The notes beneath the pieces are model-generated. The model worked only from the letters and a program-made list of their open reading frames with translations. It was not told the DNA's origin and ran no database searches. A stretch of 15,251 bases of DNA from Chloroflexota bacterium (GTDB lineage: Bacteria; Chloroflexota; Dehalococcoidia; SZUA-161). Both the position numbers and the translations under genes were made by a program. The stretch spans positions 1 to 15,251 of the forward strand of contig QIGA01000186.1 of assembly GCA_003229915.1 (NCBI GenBank), read 5' to 3'. Shown in pieces: positions 1-7,749 of the stretch (its first letter is position 1; each line of letters starts with the position of its first letter).

Positions 1-294
1 ATAAGAGATGCCCAAGAGCTTCGGGTCAAGGAGACGGACAGAATCAGCGCCACAGTAAAGGAGCTTTCAAAGATGGGTGCTGACATAGAAGAGCTTGCCG
101 ACGGTATGGTTATTCATGGAGGGAGAAAGCTGCGTGGCTCAGATTGCGATAGTCACCAAGACCATCGCTTGGCCATGATGCTCGGGATAGCGGCGCTTAT
201 TGCTGAAGGGGAGACGGGTATTGACAATGCCGAAGCTGCTGACATATCATATCCCATATTCTGGGAGGACCTGGAACGACTGAGTGTCGGCTAA
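1..294 (+). CDS. aroA: 3-phosphoshikimate 1-carboxyvinyltransferase (EPSP synthase), C-terminal part
   Basis: This is the last 97 codons of an EPSP synthase that enters from the left edge. The enzyme transfers enolpyruvyl from PEP to shikimate-3-phosphate in the cytosolic shikimate pathway. Seen directly: the reading frame is open from base 1, and it carries the family signature LRVKETDRI (residues 8-16 of the fragment), whose Lys, Glu and Arg bind substrate. The second signature, QDHRLAM, follows about 40 residues later and supplies a PEP-binding Arg. The fragment ends at TAA 292-294, close to the usual family C-terminus. The RemA-like gene starts 27 bases downstream on the same strand, so co-transcription is likely. 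The N-terminal three quarters and the promoter lie outside the window. Confidence 0.93.
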   Translation: MRDAQELRVKETDRISATVKELSKMGADIEELADGMVIHGGRKLRGSDCDSHQDHRLAMMLGIAALIAEGETGIDNAEAADISYPIFWEDLERLSVG

Positions 295-321
295 AGGCGA
301 TCACAGACAAAGGAGAGGTCG

Positions 322-606
322 GTGAACACGGAATTGATCCACGTTGGTTTTGGCAATATCTTGGCTATGAACAAGGTTGTTGCTATTGTTGCTCCAGGAC
401 CAGCACCGATCAAACGTCTGGTCGAACAGGCAGGTGGGCGGGGAATGTTAGTTGATATGACGAATGGGAAAAAGACGAAAACGATCCTCATCATGGACAG
501 TGGGCATATTGTTCTCACAGCCATAGGGTCGAAGACCATTGCTGCCAGGGTGGAGGCCAGCCGTGGTGGCTCGTTCTTGGGGCAGACAAAGCGCTACAAG
601 GAGTAG
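322..606 (+). CDS. remA: RemA-family (DUF370) DNA-binding regulatory protein
   Basis: A 94-residue protein of the RemA/DUF370 family. In Bacillus subtilis RemA is a DNA-binding activator of biofilm-matrix genes; the role here is unknown. Family features seen are the N-terminal VGFGN stretch (residues 8-12), the APIKRLVEQA helix (about 28-37), the LVD.TNGKKTK basic strand (43-52) and a C-terminal helix. The basic positions I recall as DNA-contacting arginines in Bacillus (about 18 and 50-51) are lysines here, so charge is kept. The start is GTG at 322, chosen because AGGAGAGG (311-318) sits just upstream. The stop TAG (604-606) lies inside the gmk ribosome site region. The remA-gmk order matches Bacillus and many other bacteria, which supports the family call. 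Confidence 0.85.
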   Translation: MNTELIHVGFGNILAMNKVVAIVAPGPAPIKRLVEQAGGRGMLVDMTNGKKTKTILIMDSGHIVLTAIGSKTIAARVEASRGGSFLGQTKRYKE

Positions 607-610
607 ATGA

Positions 611-1219
611 GTGAAGTCGGACAAACGTGGAGGGCCGTTGCTTATTATAATCTCCGGCCCTTCTGGTGTGGGCAAAGATGCGGTGATCTGTGAAATGAGA
701 AGGTCGAAACCCCCTTTGCACTTCGCCGTGACGGTAACCACTCGGCCACAACGCCAGGGTGAGACCGCTGGGAGGGATTACCACTTTGTGGCCAAATCTG
801 AGTTTGAGGATATGATAAAAAAAGGAGAGCTTCTCGAATGGGCCAATGTCTATGGCAACTATTATGGCGTACCGAAGGGGGTGTTGCGGCAGGCTCTCAC
901 TAATGGACTGGATGCGGTAGTCAAAGTGGATGTTCAAGGGGCAGCTACCATCAAGAGCATCATCCCGGATGCTGTGCTAATATTCGTTGCTGCTCCTTCA
1001 ACAAGCGAGTTGGAACAGCGCCTCAGACAACGCAAGACGGAATCCGGCATTGACCTGGAGTTGAGGATCAAGGCTGCCCGAGAGGAAATGAAACGCTTGC
1101 CTTCATTTGACTATGTGGTAGTGAACTACGATGATCAGGTGCAACTTGCTGTTTCTCAGATTGAGGCTATTATTACTGCTGAGAAATGTAGGGTAAGGGC
1201 GAGATCGATTGAGATTTAA
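611..1219 (+). CDS. gmk: Guanylate kinase
   Basis: A cytosolic enzyme of 202 residues that phosphorylates GMP to GDP with ATP, essential for guanine nucleotide supply. Seen: the P-loop GPSGVGKD (residues 16-23), the GMP-binding TTRP...GE segment (43-51), DYHFV (56-60), the GNYYGVP motif and VDVQGA. The length is typical. The last P-loop position is Asp, where Ser/Thr is commoner. The start is GTG at 611: AAGGAG at 598-603 is correctly spaced, while the nearby ATG at 607 is in another frame and leads nowhere. It follows the RemA-like gene by 4 bases and overlaps the permease gene by 11 bases. The rpoZ gene that often follows gmk is absent here. Confidence 0.95.
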   Translation: MKSDKRGGPLLIIISGPSGVGKDAVICEMRRSKPPLHFAVTVTTRPQRQGETAGRDYHFVAKSEFEDMIKKGELLEWANVYGNYYGVPKGVLRQALTNGLDAVVKVDVQGAATIKSIIPDAVLIFVAAPSTSELEQRLRQRKTESGIDLELRIKAAREEMKRLPSFDYVVVNYDDQVQLAVSQIEAIITAEKCRVRARSIEI

Positions 1220-2714
1220 GAAGACTCCGCAGCAGAACCAATTAAAAGAACTTCAACACAGGAAACCAGGAGATAGAAGTCTGCGCCGCCCCCGGGGGGC
1301 GGCGCAACGCCTCCGTAGAGTTCTAGGCGTTTCTGCCCTCTACAGCGCAGGCTATGGCAATGTAGGCTCATCTATCTACTATGCCTTGGGCATTGTTGCT
1401 CTGGTGGCACTAGGGGCCACCCCTATAGCCCTTTTGGCAGCCGGTATCCTCTTTGTGTTTACCGCTCTCACCTATTCCGAGGGGACGACCATGTTCCCTG
1501 AGGCGGGCGGCTCAGCAAGCTTCGCTCGTCACGGCTTCAATGAGCATGCAGGATTCGCTGCCGGCTGGGCGCTCTTGTTGAGTTATATCGTGACCATCTC
1601 GATCTCTGCTTTCACCATTTCGCCTTATTTGGGATACTTTTGGGAGCCTCTGAAGACTAGCCCGTGGATTGGCACCCTTTTCTCGATTGGTATTGTCCTG
1701 TTCTTGATGGGGCTCAATATCTTCGGGGCTAGAGAGACGGCATTTATCAACATAGGGGCCGCCGTGCTCGATGTAGCCGTTCAGTCCCTGCTGGTGATCA
1801 TAGGATTGATATTGCTGCTCAGCCCGGGTGTTATCGCGTTCAGCGTGTCGCAGTTAGTTGCGAATATGTTTGGCAGTGGTAACTGGCCCACGACAACCAA
1901 TCTCGTTTTCGGCATTGCTTTGGCTTCATTGGCTTATACCGGTGTCGAGACAGTATCGCAAATGTCTGAGGAAACACGTCTCCCTCAGATCCGTGTGCCT
2001 ATAGCCATGATACTGATGATGTTCACTGTACTAATTATGTTTTCCGGTATCTCTGTCGTCGCGCTCTCCACAATGGCTCCGGATACCCTGGCCGGTGAGT
2101 GGGCTCGGGACCCGGTGGCTGGTATAGCCAATGCCTTTCCGTTCCCCTGGCTGAGGGGGATATTCGAGCCCTTGGTGGCAATATTGGCAGCCACGATTCT
2201 GCTCATTGCGACCAACGCCGGACTCATGGGCATCTCGCGGCTCGCTTTCTCGATGGGTGCATATAAACAGCTGCCATCTGCATTCCATCGGGTGCATTCC
2301 CGCTTCAGGACGCCCTACGTCTCCATCATCGTCTTCAGCGCAGTAGCCATTCTCATCCTGGTTCCAGGGCTGTTCCGAGGCGATATCACCGACATATTCA
2401 GCAATTTGGGCGGCCTGTATATTTTTGGCTCCCTCCTTGCCTTTGCCTTTGCCCATGCCTCGATCATAGCTCTGCGGATAAGGAAGCCGGAGTTGAATCG
2501 CCCGTTCAAGCTTCGGGGGAATATTAAAATACGGGGACGCGAACTGCCGGTAACAGCCTTGATAGGCCTTGTTACAACCGTGGCCATCTGGCTAGTGATA
2601 ATCGTAGTCCAGGATTACAGCCGTTGGGTAGGCTTTGGCTGGATGGCTTTGGGATTGGTTGGGTATGTAGTCTTCCGCTGGCGGAAGCGTATGGCCGAAG
2701 AGCGAACTGTGTGA
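1209..2714 (+). CDS. APC-superfamily amino acid/polyamine-type permease
   Basis: A polytopic inner-membrane transporter of about 500 residues with roughly 12 hydrophobic segments; the substrate cannot be told from sequence. APC signatures in order: GNVGSSIYYALG in the first membrane segment (about 50-61), FPEAGGSASFAR with the following Gly-Trp (97-120), YTGVETVSQMSEE (TM6 region, conserved Glu), and GISRLAFSMG...LP..F. After the last membrane segment comes a short basic tail. The start is uncertain. The frame has no ATG or GTG before the first membrane segment, so TTG 1209, overlapping the gmk stop, is the best choice, giving a basic hydrophilic leader of about 35 residues. CTG 1281 after AGGAGATAG is a less likely alternative. 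Translation is probably coupled to gmk. Confidence 0.85.
   Translation: MRFKKTPQQNQLKELQHRKPGDRSLRRPRGAAQRLRRVLGVSALYSAGYGNVGSSIYYALGIVALVALGATPIALLAAGILFVFTALTYSEGTTMFPEAGGSASFARHGFNEHAGFAAGWALLLSYIVTISISAFTISPYLGYFWEPLKTSPWIGTLFSIGIVLFLMGLNIFGARETAFINIGAAVLDVAVQSLLVIIGLILLLSPGVIAFSVSQLVANMFGSGNWPTTTNLVFGIALASLAYTGVETVSQMSEETRLPQIRVPIAMILMMFTVLIMFSGISVVALSTMAPDTLAGEWARDPVAGIANAFPFPWLRGIFEPLVAILAATILLIATNAGLMGISRLAFSMGAYKQLPSAFHRVHSRFRTPYVSIIVFSAVAILILVPGLFRGDITDIFSNLGGLYIFGSLLAFAFAHASIIALRIRKPELNRPFKLRGNIKIRGRELPVTALIGLVTTVAIWLVIIVVQDYSRWVGFGWMALGLVGYVVFRWRKRMAEERTV
1283..1305 (+). repeat. GC-rich inverted repeat inside the permease 5' region
   Basis: Arms of 11 bases (GCGCCGCCCCC and its near-exact complement with one extra G) face each other with essentially no loop. 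As RNA this would be a very stable hairpin. It lies after the gmk stop and before the first membrane segment of the permease, so it could affect read-through or translation of the permease. No T-run follows, so I do not call it a terminator. Confidence 0.5.
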
Positions 2715-2767
2715 ATCTAGGCAGACTCCTAGTTTCCGAAGGCCGGCGTCTTTCGTGGTCGTTTGGA

Positions 2768-2783
2768 CTGCCCATGCGGGCAG
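2768..2783. terminator. Small hairpin in the convergent gap between permease and atpC
   Basis: CTGCCC and GGGCAG form a perfect 6-base stem around a 4-base loop, in the 212-base gap where the plus-strand permease operon and the minus-strand atp operon converge. The position suits a shared terminator, but there is no T-run on either side. The gap holds no gene I can support; a second minor GGGC/GCCC stem lies at 2865-2875. Confidence 0.25.
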
Positions 2784-2926
2784 ACGATCTGCGTTGGGTT
2801 GAGGGCACGAGACACAGCGGCGAGAAACCACTAGAGGGATTGCTACGGATCGTCGCCAGGATCGGGGCAACGCCCAATAGAGTTCACCTGAGCGCAAGAG
2901 ATACCCGTTTGAGAGGCGGTAGTATA

Positions 2927-3349
2927 TTAAGCTTCGCGTCTTCTCTTTCGACTTCTCTGAGCCACCTTGAGGCGCATCAGCGAGCGGAGCATTGCCGCTT
3001 GGACACGAGCGTGATCTGCGTCTGTACTCGGCATGGTGAGTCTCTGCTGAGCCCGGGTTTTGGCTTCCTCAGCGCGTGCGACGTCGATCTCCTCGGCCCT
3101 CTCAGCGGTGTCGGCGAGCACCGTAACCTTGTCCGCCAGCACCTCCAGGAATCCACCACTTACGAAGATCGATTGCTCCTCGCCACCTTGCCGCACCATG
3201 AGTTCGCCAGGCTGCAGCATGGTCATCAAAGAGGCATGTTGCGGAAGTATGCCGAGTTCCCCCTCGATGCCCGGTGCTACTACCACATCGACATCCTCAG
3301 AGTAGACCACTCGCTCCGCAGTTACGATCTCAAGCTTTAGCTTTGACAT
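2927..3349 (-). CDS. atpC: ATP synthase F1 epsilon subunit
   Basis: The 140-residue epsilon subunit of the central stalk, which couples rotation to the catalytic head and can act as an inhibitory brake. Seen: the N-terminal beta-sandwich with KLEIVTAERVVY (5-16), the conserved GELGILPQHA turn (30-39) and GGFLEVLADKVTVLADTAERAEEID, followed by a C-terminal helical hairpin (about 89-135). The last residues are very basic (RKRRRE). The start ATG shares its A with the atpD stop (TAATG on the minus strand), so translation is coupled. It is the last gene of the operon. Length and order match bacterial atpC. Confidence 0.95.
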   Translation of the reverse strand: MSKLKLEIVTAERVVYSEDVDVVVAPGIEGELGILPQHASLMTMLQPGELMVRQGGEEQSIFVSGGFLEVLADKVTVLADTAERAEEIDVARAEEAKTRAQQRLTMPSTDADHARVQAAMLRSLMRLKVAQRSRKRRREA

Positions 3350-4746
3350 TACACCGCTTCCAGACTCTTTGCCTTCTCCACGGCTTCGTCTATGTTGCCT
3401 ACCATGAAGAACGCTTGCTCCGGCAAGCCGTCGTGCTTGCCCTCTAGGATTTCTTTGAAGCCGCGAACCGTTTCCTTGACTGGTACATATTTGCCTGGTA
3501 TGTTGGTAAAAGCCTCGGCAACAAACATAGGCTGGGACAGGAAACGCTGTATCTTACGGGCACGGGTCACCGTGAGCTTGTCCTCATCGCTGAGTTCCTC
3601 GATACCCAATATGGCTATTATATCTTGGAGGTCTTTGTATCGCTGTAATACACGCTGAATGCCGCGCGCTACCTGGTAGTGCTCCTCTCCAACAATGAGT
3701 GGGTCGAGGATGCGTGAGGTGGATGTCAGTGGATCCACTGCTGGGTAGAGCCCTTGTTCAGCAATAGAGCGCTCAAGGGCAACCACAGCGTCCAGGTGGC
3801 CGAAGGTAGTAACAATGCCTGGGTCGGTATAGTCATCAGCGGGTACATATATCGCCTGGAAGGAGGTAATCGAGCCTTTCTTGGTGGAAGTGATTCGTTC
3901 CTCCAGCTCGCCCATCTCTGTACCCAGGGTGGGCTGATAGCCGACCGCAGAGGGCATTCTGCCCAGGAGAGCTGAGACTTCCATACCTGCCAGAATATAG
4001 CGGTATATGTTGTCGATGAAGAGGAGAACGTCCTGTCCCTCGATATCACGGAAATACTCTGCCATTGTCAATCCGGTTAGTGCGATACGTAGCCGCACCC
4101 CTGGGGGCTCGTTCATTTGCCCGAATACCAGAGTGGTCTTGTCGATAACCCCTGAGGCTTTCATCTCATGCCAGAGGTCGTTGCCCTCGCGTGATCTTTC
4201 GCCAACACCGGCGAACACGGAGAAGCCACCATGCTCGGTAGCAATGTTACGTATCAGCTCCATGATGACTACCGTCTTGCCCACGCCGGCCCCGCCATAG
4301 GCTCCTATCTTGCCGCCCTTGGTAAATGGAGTGATGAGGTCCATCACCTTAATACCTGTCTCCAGCATATCAGTCGAAGTCTCCAGTTCGGTAAATGGGG
4401 GGGGGAGGCGGTGGATGGGCCAATGCACCTTGGCATTGACAGGGCCCAGGTTGTCCAGCGGCTGTCCTTCGATATTGAACAGGCGTCCCAGAGTCTCTCT
4501 CCCAACTGGCACCGAGATAGCAGCTCCAGTATCGATGGCTTCAGCTCCGCGAGCGATCCCATCAGTGGGAGAAAGGGCAAGGCAGCGTGCCCAGTTGTTC
4601 CCGATATGATGCTGCGTCTCCAGGACAACCTTGTTGCCGTCTCCAAGGGAGATTTCAATAGCGTTGTTTAGTGCGGGCAACTCGTCCGGTGGGAACTCGA
4701 CATCGACAACGGTCCCTATTACCTGAGCTACTCTACCTTTTGCCAT
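3349..4746 (-). CDS. atpD: ATP synthase F1 beta subunit (catalytic)
   Basis: The 465-residue catalytic subunit, carrying the ATP-forming sites. Seen: the P-loop GGAGVGKT (151-158), the catalytic Glu of GERSREGND (E183), Walker B LLFID (241-245), SALLGRMPSAVGYQPT, the adenine-pocket Tyr in LYPAVDP (Y334) and the EELSDEDKL lever motif. Full family length. Some normally stable stretches differ from the common consensus: NIYRYILAGMEV where NIFRFTQAGSEV is usual, and DDYTDPGIVTTFGHLDAVV where DDLTDPAPATTFAHLDATT is usual. None of these removes a catalytic residue. A strong AGGAGG-type ribosome site precedes ATG 4746. It starts 26 bases after atpG and ends overlapping the atpC start by one base. 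Confidence 0.98.
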   Translation of the reverse strand: MAKGRVAQVIGTVVDVEFPPDELPALNNAIEISLGDGNKVVLETQHHIGNNWARCLALSPTDGIARGAEAIDTGAAISVPVGRETLGRLFNIEGQPLDNLGPVNAKVHWPIHRLPPPFTELETSTDMLETGIKVMDLITPFTKGGKIGAYGGAGVGKTVVIMELIRNIATEHGGFSVFAGVGERSREGNDLWHEMKASGVIDKTTLVFGQMNEPPGVRLRIALTGLTMAEYFRDIEGQDVLLFIDNIYRYILAGMEVSALLGRMPSAVGYQPTLGTEMGELEERITSTKKGSITSFQAIYVPADDYTDPGIVTTFGHLDAVVALERSIAEQGLYPAVDPLTSTSRILDPLIVGEEHYQVARGIQRVLQRYKDLQDIIAILGIEELSDEDKLTVTRARKIQRFLSQPMFVAEAFTNIPGKYVPVKETVRGFKEILEGKHDGLPEQAFFMVGNIDEAVEKAKSLEAV

Positions 4747-4772
4747 GGTAGCCTCCTGATCACTATCTAGTA

Positions 4773-5627
4773 TTAGCCCTGTATAATGCCGCCAGCGATA
4801 TCGAGGAGTTCCTTAGTTATCAACTCCTGGCGCGCCTTGTTGAGCACGAGAGTGAGTTCATCAATCATCTCATTAGCGCTGTCCGTGGCGTTGCGCATGG
4901 CAACCATCCTCGCTGATTGTTCGCTGGCGATGGATTCCAGCACCGCATGATAAACTTGCATCTCGACGTAGCGCGGCAGCAGGTGCTCAAGAACTTCCAG
5001 AGCCGAGGGTTCATATATGTACTCTACGGTCGCTGCGCGTTCCGCCCTTGCTGGCTCAATGGGTAAAAGCTCCTGCATCACTGGTTGCTGATTGACTGTC
5101 GTTATGAACTTGGTGTAAGCCAGATGAACCTGATCGATTGATCCGTTGATGTATTCATCGATGACGACGCGTGAGATCGGCAGAGTATCCAGCAGGGAAG
5201 GTCGGTCTCCAAGTTGCGTGAACTCGGCAAGCACTCCCTCACTATATCTTGACATAAAGGTTGCACCACGACGCCCCACAGCCACCGGGGTGACAGGCAC
5301 GCTCTGTTCCGCGATGAAGTCTGCCGTCATTCGATTGACGTTGGCATTCAAGCCACCACACAGACCGCGATCAGCGGTGATGTGAATGACGGCAATACGT
5401 TTGGCATCTCTGCGCTGAAGGAGCGGATGCAACTCCTCGCCCAGTTGCGTCTGAACGGCAAGGTGTGCAACTACATCACGCATCTTCTCAGCGTAGGGGC
5501 GCGCCGCCAGCACACGGTTCTGAGCCTGCCGCATCTTAGAGGCAGCGATCATCTCCATGGCCTTGGTGATCTTGGCGGTACTCTGGATAGACCGGATGCG
5601 GCGTCGAATAACGCGAATTGGAACCAT
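4773..5627 (-). CDS. atpG: ATP synthase F1 gamma subunit
   Basis: The 284-residue rotor shaft of F1. Both termini, which pair into the rotating coiled coil, are recognisable: the N-terminal IRRRIRSIQSTAKITKAMEMIAASK (about 7-31) and the C-terminal NEMIDELTLVLNKARQ..ITKELLDI.GG. The middle carries the conserved DRGLCGGLN (about 85-93). The start ATG overlaps the atpA stop by one base (TAATG), giving translational coupling. Length is typical and no residue looks out of place. Confidence 0.96.
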   Translation of the reverse strand: MVPIRVIRRRIRSIQSTAKITKAMEMIAASKMRQAQNRVLAARPYAEKMRDVVAHLAVQTQLGEELHPLLQRRDAKRIAVIHITADRGLCGGLNANVNRMTADFIAEQSVPVTPVAVGRRGATFMSRYSEGVLAEFTQLGDRPSLLDTLPISRVVIDEYINGSIDQVHLAYTKFITTVNQQPVMQELLPIEPARAERAATVEYIYEPSALEVLEHLLPRYVEMQVYHAVLESIASEQSARMVAMRNATDSANEMIDELTLVLNKARQELITKELLDIAGGIIQG

Positions 5628-7174
5628 TAGGTTATCTTCTCACCAGATAGAAGGAGTGTATCTCCTTCAGAGGATATGGTCTGTTTGAAATCGTTAATGG
5701 CCTTCTTGAGCTTCTCCTCTGTATCATCGCTCAGCGCCTTCTCTGAAGCGATAGCCTTACCGATGTCAGGGCTGCTTGTCTCCATGAACCTCTGGAAAGC
5801 TTCCTCAACGGATCTGACGCTGTCGACCGGGACATCGTCTAGATAGCCGTTGGTTACAGCGTAGAGAAGCATTACCTGCTTCTCCATGGGTACGGGCACA
5901 TACTGGGGCTGTTTCAGTATCTCAGTTATGCGCTGACCGCGCTCCAACTGCAATCTCGTAGCTCTATCCAGATCGGTGGTGCCGAACTGGGCGAAGGTGG
6001 ACATTTCACGATACTGGGCAAGGTCGATGCGGAGTCTGCCTGTCACCTTCTTCATCGCCTTGGTTTGAGCTGCGCCGCCGACGCGTGATACCGAAAGACC
6101 AACGTTCATCGCAGGCCTTATTCCGGCATTGAAAAGCTCGGTCTCGAGGTAGATCTGCCCGTCGGTGATAGATATAACGTTGGTCGGGATGTACGCTGAG
6201 ATATCGTTGGCCTGAGTCTCGATGATTGGTAGCGCTGTCAGCGAGCCGCCGCCGTGTTCATCATTGAGTTTTGCCGCTCTCTCAAGAAGGCGTGAATGAA
6301 GGTAAAAGATGTCGCCGGGATACGCCTCGCGTCCCGCAGGACGCCGCAGGAGCAAGGATATCTGCCGGTAGGCCCAGGCATGCTTGGACAGATCGTCATA
6401 GATGACCAAGGCATCGCGTCCCTGCGCCATGAACTCCTCGCCGAAGGCGCAACCAGCGTATGGTGCCAGATATTGCAGCGCTGCGGACTCAGCGGCACTG
6501 GCCGACACCACGATAGTATGCTCCATGGCTCCATATTTCTCTAGCGTAGCAACCGTTTGCACCACCTTCGATGCCTTCTGCCCAATAGCCACATATATGC
6601 AGATAAGATCGCCACTCTTCTGGTTGATGATGGTATCCAGCGCGATCGCCGTTTTTCCTGTAGAGCGGTCACCAATAATCAGCTCACGCTGCCCTCTGCC
6701 GATGGGGATCATGCTGTCGATGGCCTTTATGCCAGTTTGCACCGGTGTATCTACTGACATCCTGGCGACCACATTGGGCGCTACTCTCTCTATAGGGCGA
6801 GTGCTCTGGTAGCTGATCGGCCCCTTGCCGTCAATGGGCTGGCCCAGTGGGTTGACCACACGACCGATGAGTCCTTCACCCACTGGCACTTCAACAATGC
6901 GCCCGGTGCACTTTACCTCGTCCCCCTCTTTGATCTCCGCGTATTCGCCGAGCAGGATAGAGCCAACACTGTCTTCCTCGAGGTTCAGCGCCAGGCCGAT
7001 GACGCCATGGGGGAATTCGAGCAACTCGTTGTATTTGACTCCCGAGAGTCCGTGAATGTGGGCAATCCCGTCACCAACCCCGACAACGGTTCCCACGTCA
7101 ACTTCGGTCACCGTAGCGCCGAACTGCTCTATCTGCTGCTTGATAACGTAAGCGATATCTTGAGCTCGTGCCAT
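5627..7174 (-). CDS. atpA: ATP synthase F1 alpha subunit
   Basis: The 515-residue non-catalytic nucleotide-binding subunit, alternating with beta in the F1 hexamer. Seen: the N-terminal delta-binding region, GVGDGIA.I.GL, the P-loop GDRSTGKT (168-175), KHAWAYRQISLLLRRP.GREAYPGD (264-287), and SVSRVGG holding the arginine finger (R364) that completes the beta active site. The P-loop has Ser at 171 where Gln is almost always found (GDRQTGKT). AAGGAG precedes ATG 7174. It follows atpH by 38 bases and overlaps atpG by one base. Confidence 0.98.
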   Translation of the reverse strand: MARAQDIAYVIKQQIEQFGATVTEVDVGTVVGVGDGIAHIHGLSGVKYNELLEFPHGVIGLALNLEEDSVGSILLGEYAEIKEGDEVKCTGRIVEVPVGEGLIGRVVNPLGQPIDGKGPISYQSTRPIERVAPNVVARMSVDTPVQTGIKAIDSMIPIGRGQRELIIGDRSTGKTAIALDTIINQKSGDLICIYVAIGQKASKVVQTVATLEKYGAMEHTIVVSASAAESAALQYLAPYAGCAFGEEFMAQGRDALVIYDDLSKHAWAYRQISLLLRRPAGREAYPGDIFYLHSRLLERAAKLNDEHGGGSLTALPIIETQANDISAYIPTNVISITDGQIYLETELFNAGIRPAMNVGLSVSRVGGAAQTKAMKKVTGRLRIDLAQYREMSTFAQFGTTDLDRATRLQLERGQRITEILKQPQYVPVPMEKQVMLLYAVTNGYLDDVPVDSVRSVEEAFQRFMETSSPDIGKAIASEKALSDDTEEKLKKAINDFKQTISSEGDTLLLSGEKIT

Positions 7175-7212
7175 CTGTCCACTCCTTTGCTCGTGTTTTC
7201 CGAGCTCCTCTC

Positions 7213-7749
7213 CTATGTTGCTTCGACCAGCTTCTTCTTGAGGGCTTCGAGTCTTGCTCTGGTGCTGCCATCCAGCAGTTTATCACCAATCCTGGCGACA
7301 AAGCCGCCGATAATTGCGGGATCGACGTCAGTATCCACCGTTACCTTCTTTCCTGTTAGCGTGGCCAGATGCCTGGCCAGCCGTTCCTTATCTTCATCAT
7401 CGAGCGCCACGGCAGTGGTTACCACGGCATGCTCCAAACCCTCGCGGGCATCGGCCATGCGGTTGTATTCGACTGCTATCAGGTCCAATATCCCGATTGC
7501 TTGCTTTGCTACCAGGAGATAGGAAAGATTCAGGGCAAGCTGGCTTAGCCCTGGAAGACATTTGGTTATCAACTGTATCTTGTCGTCGAGGCGGACCTTG
7601 GGGCTCTCTAGAATCGCTTTCAACTCTGGATAGCTCAAAGTGGCGGCAATAGTCTCCAGTTCAGATCGCCACTTATCCACCTCGTTGTTTTGCAGGGCAA
7701 TTTGAAATACTGCCTGTGCGTATCTCTTGGCGGAACCGGCTGTCGCCAC
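7213..7749 (-). CDS. atpH: ATP synthase delta subunit (OSCP type)
   Basis: A 178-residue delta subunit that joins the peripheral b stalk to the top of the alpha/beta head. The N-terminal helical domain opens with AKRYAQAVFQIA (7-18). The C-terminal part has the family pattern of a short beta hairpin plus I.GGFVARIGDKLLDGS.R..L..L (146-171). Start is GTG at 7749, whose G is shared with the atpF stop (TAGTG), with GAAGGAGGG just upstream, so coupling to atpF is strong. Sequence is poorly conserved across this family, but the domain pattern, length and position make the call safe. Confidence 0.94.
   Translation of the reverse strand: MATAGSAKRYAQAVFQIALQNNEVDKWRSELETIAATLSYPELKAILESPKVRLDDKIQLITKCLPGLSQLALNLSYLLVAKQAIGILDLIAVEYNRMADAREGLEHAVVTTAVALDDEDKERLARHLATLTGKKVTVDTDVDPAIIGGFVARIGDKLLDGSTRARLEALKKKLVEAT

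Noticed and set aside
2031..2456. 141-codon minus-strand frame inside the permease
   Set aside because: Antisense shadow of a membrane protein gene; composition is not protein-like.
2624..3340. 238-codon plus-strand frame running from the permease end through atpC
   Set aside because: It overlaps the permease 3' end and is antisense to atpC, with no family-like sequence and no ribosome site; atpC is unmistakable.
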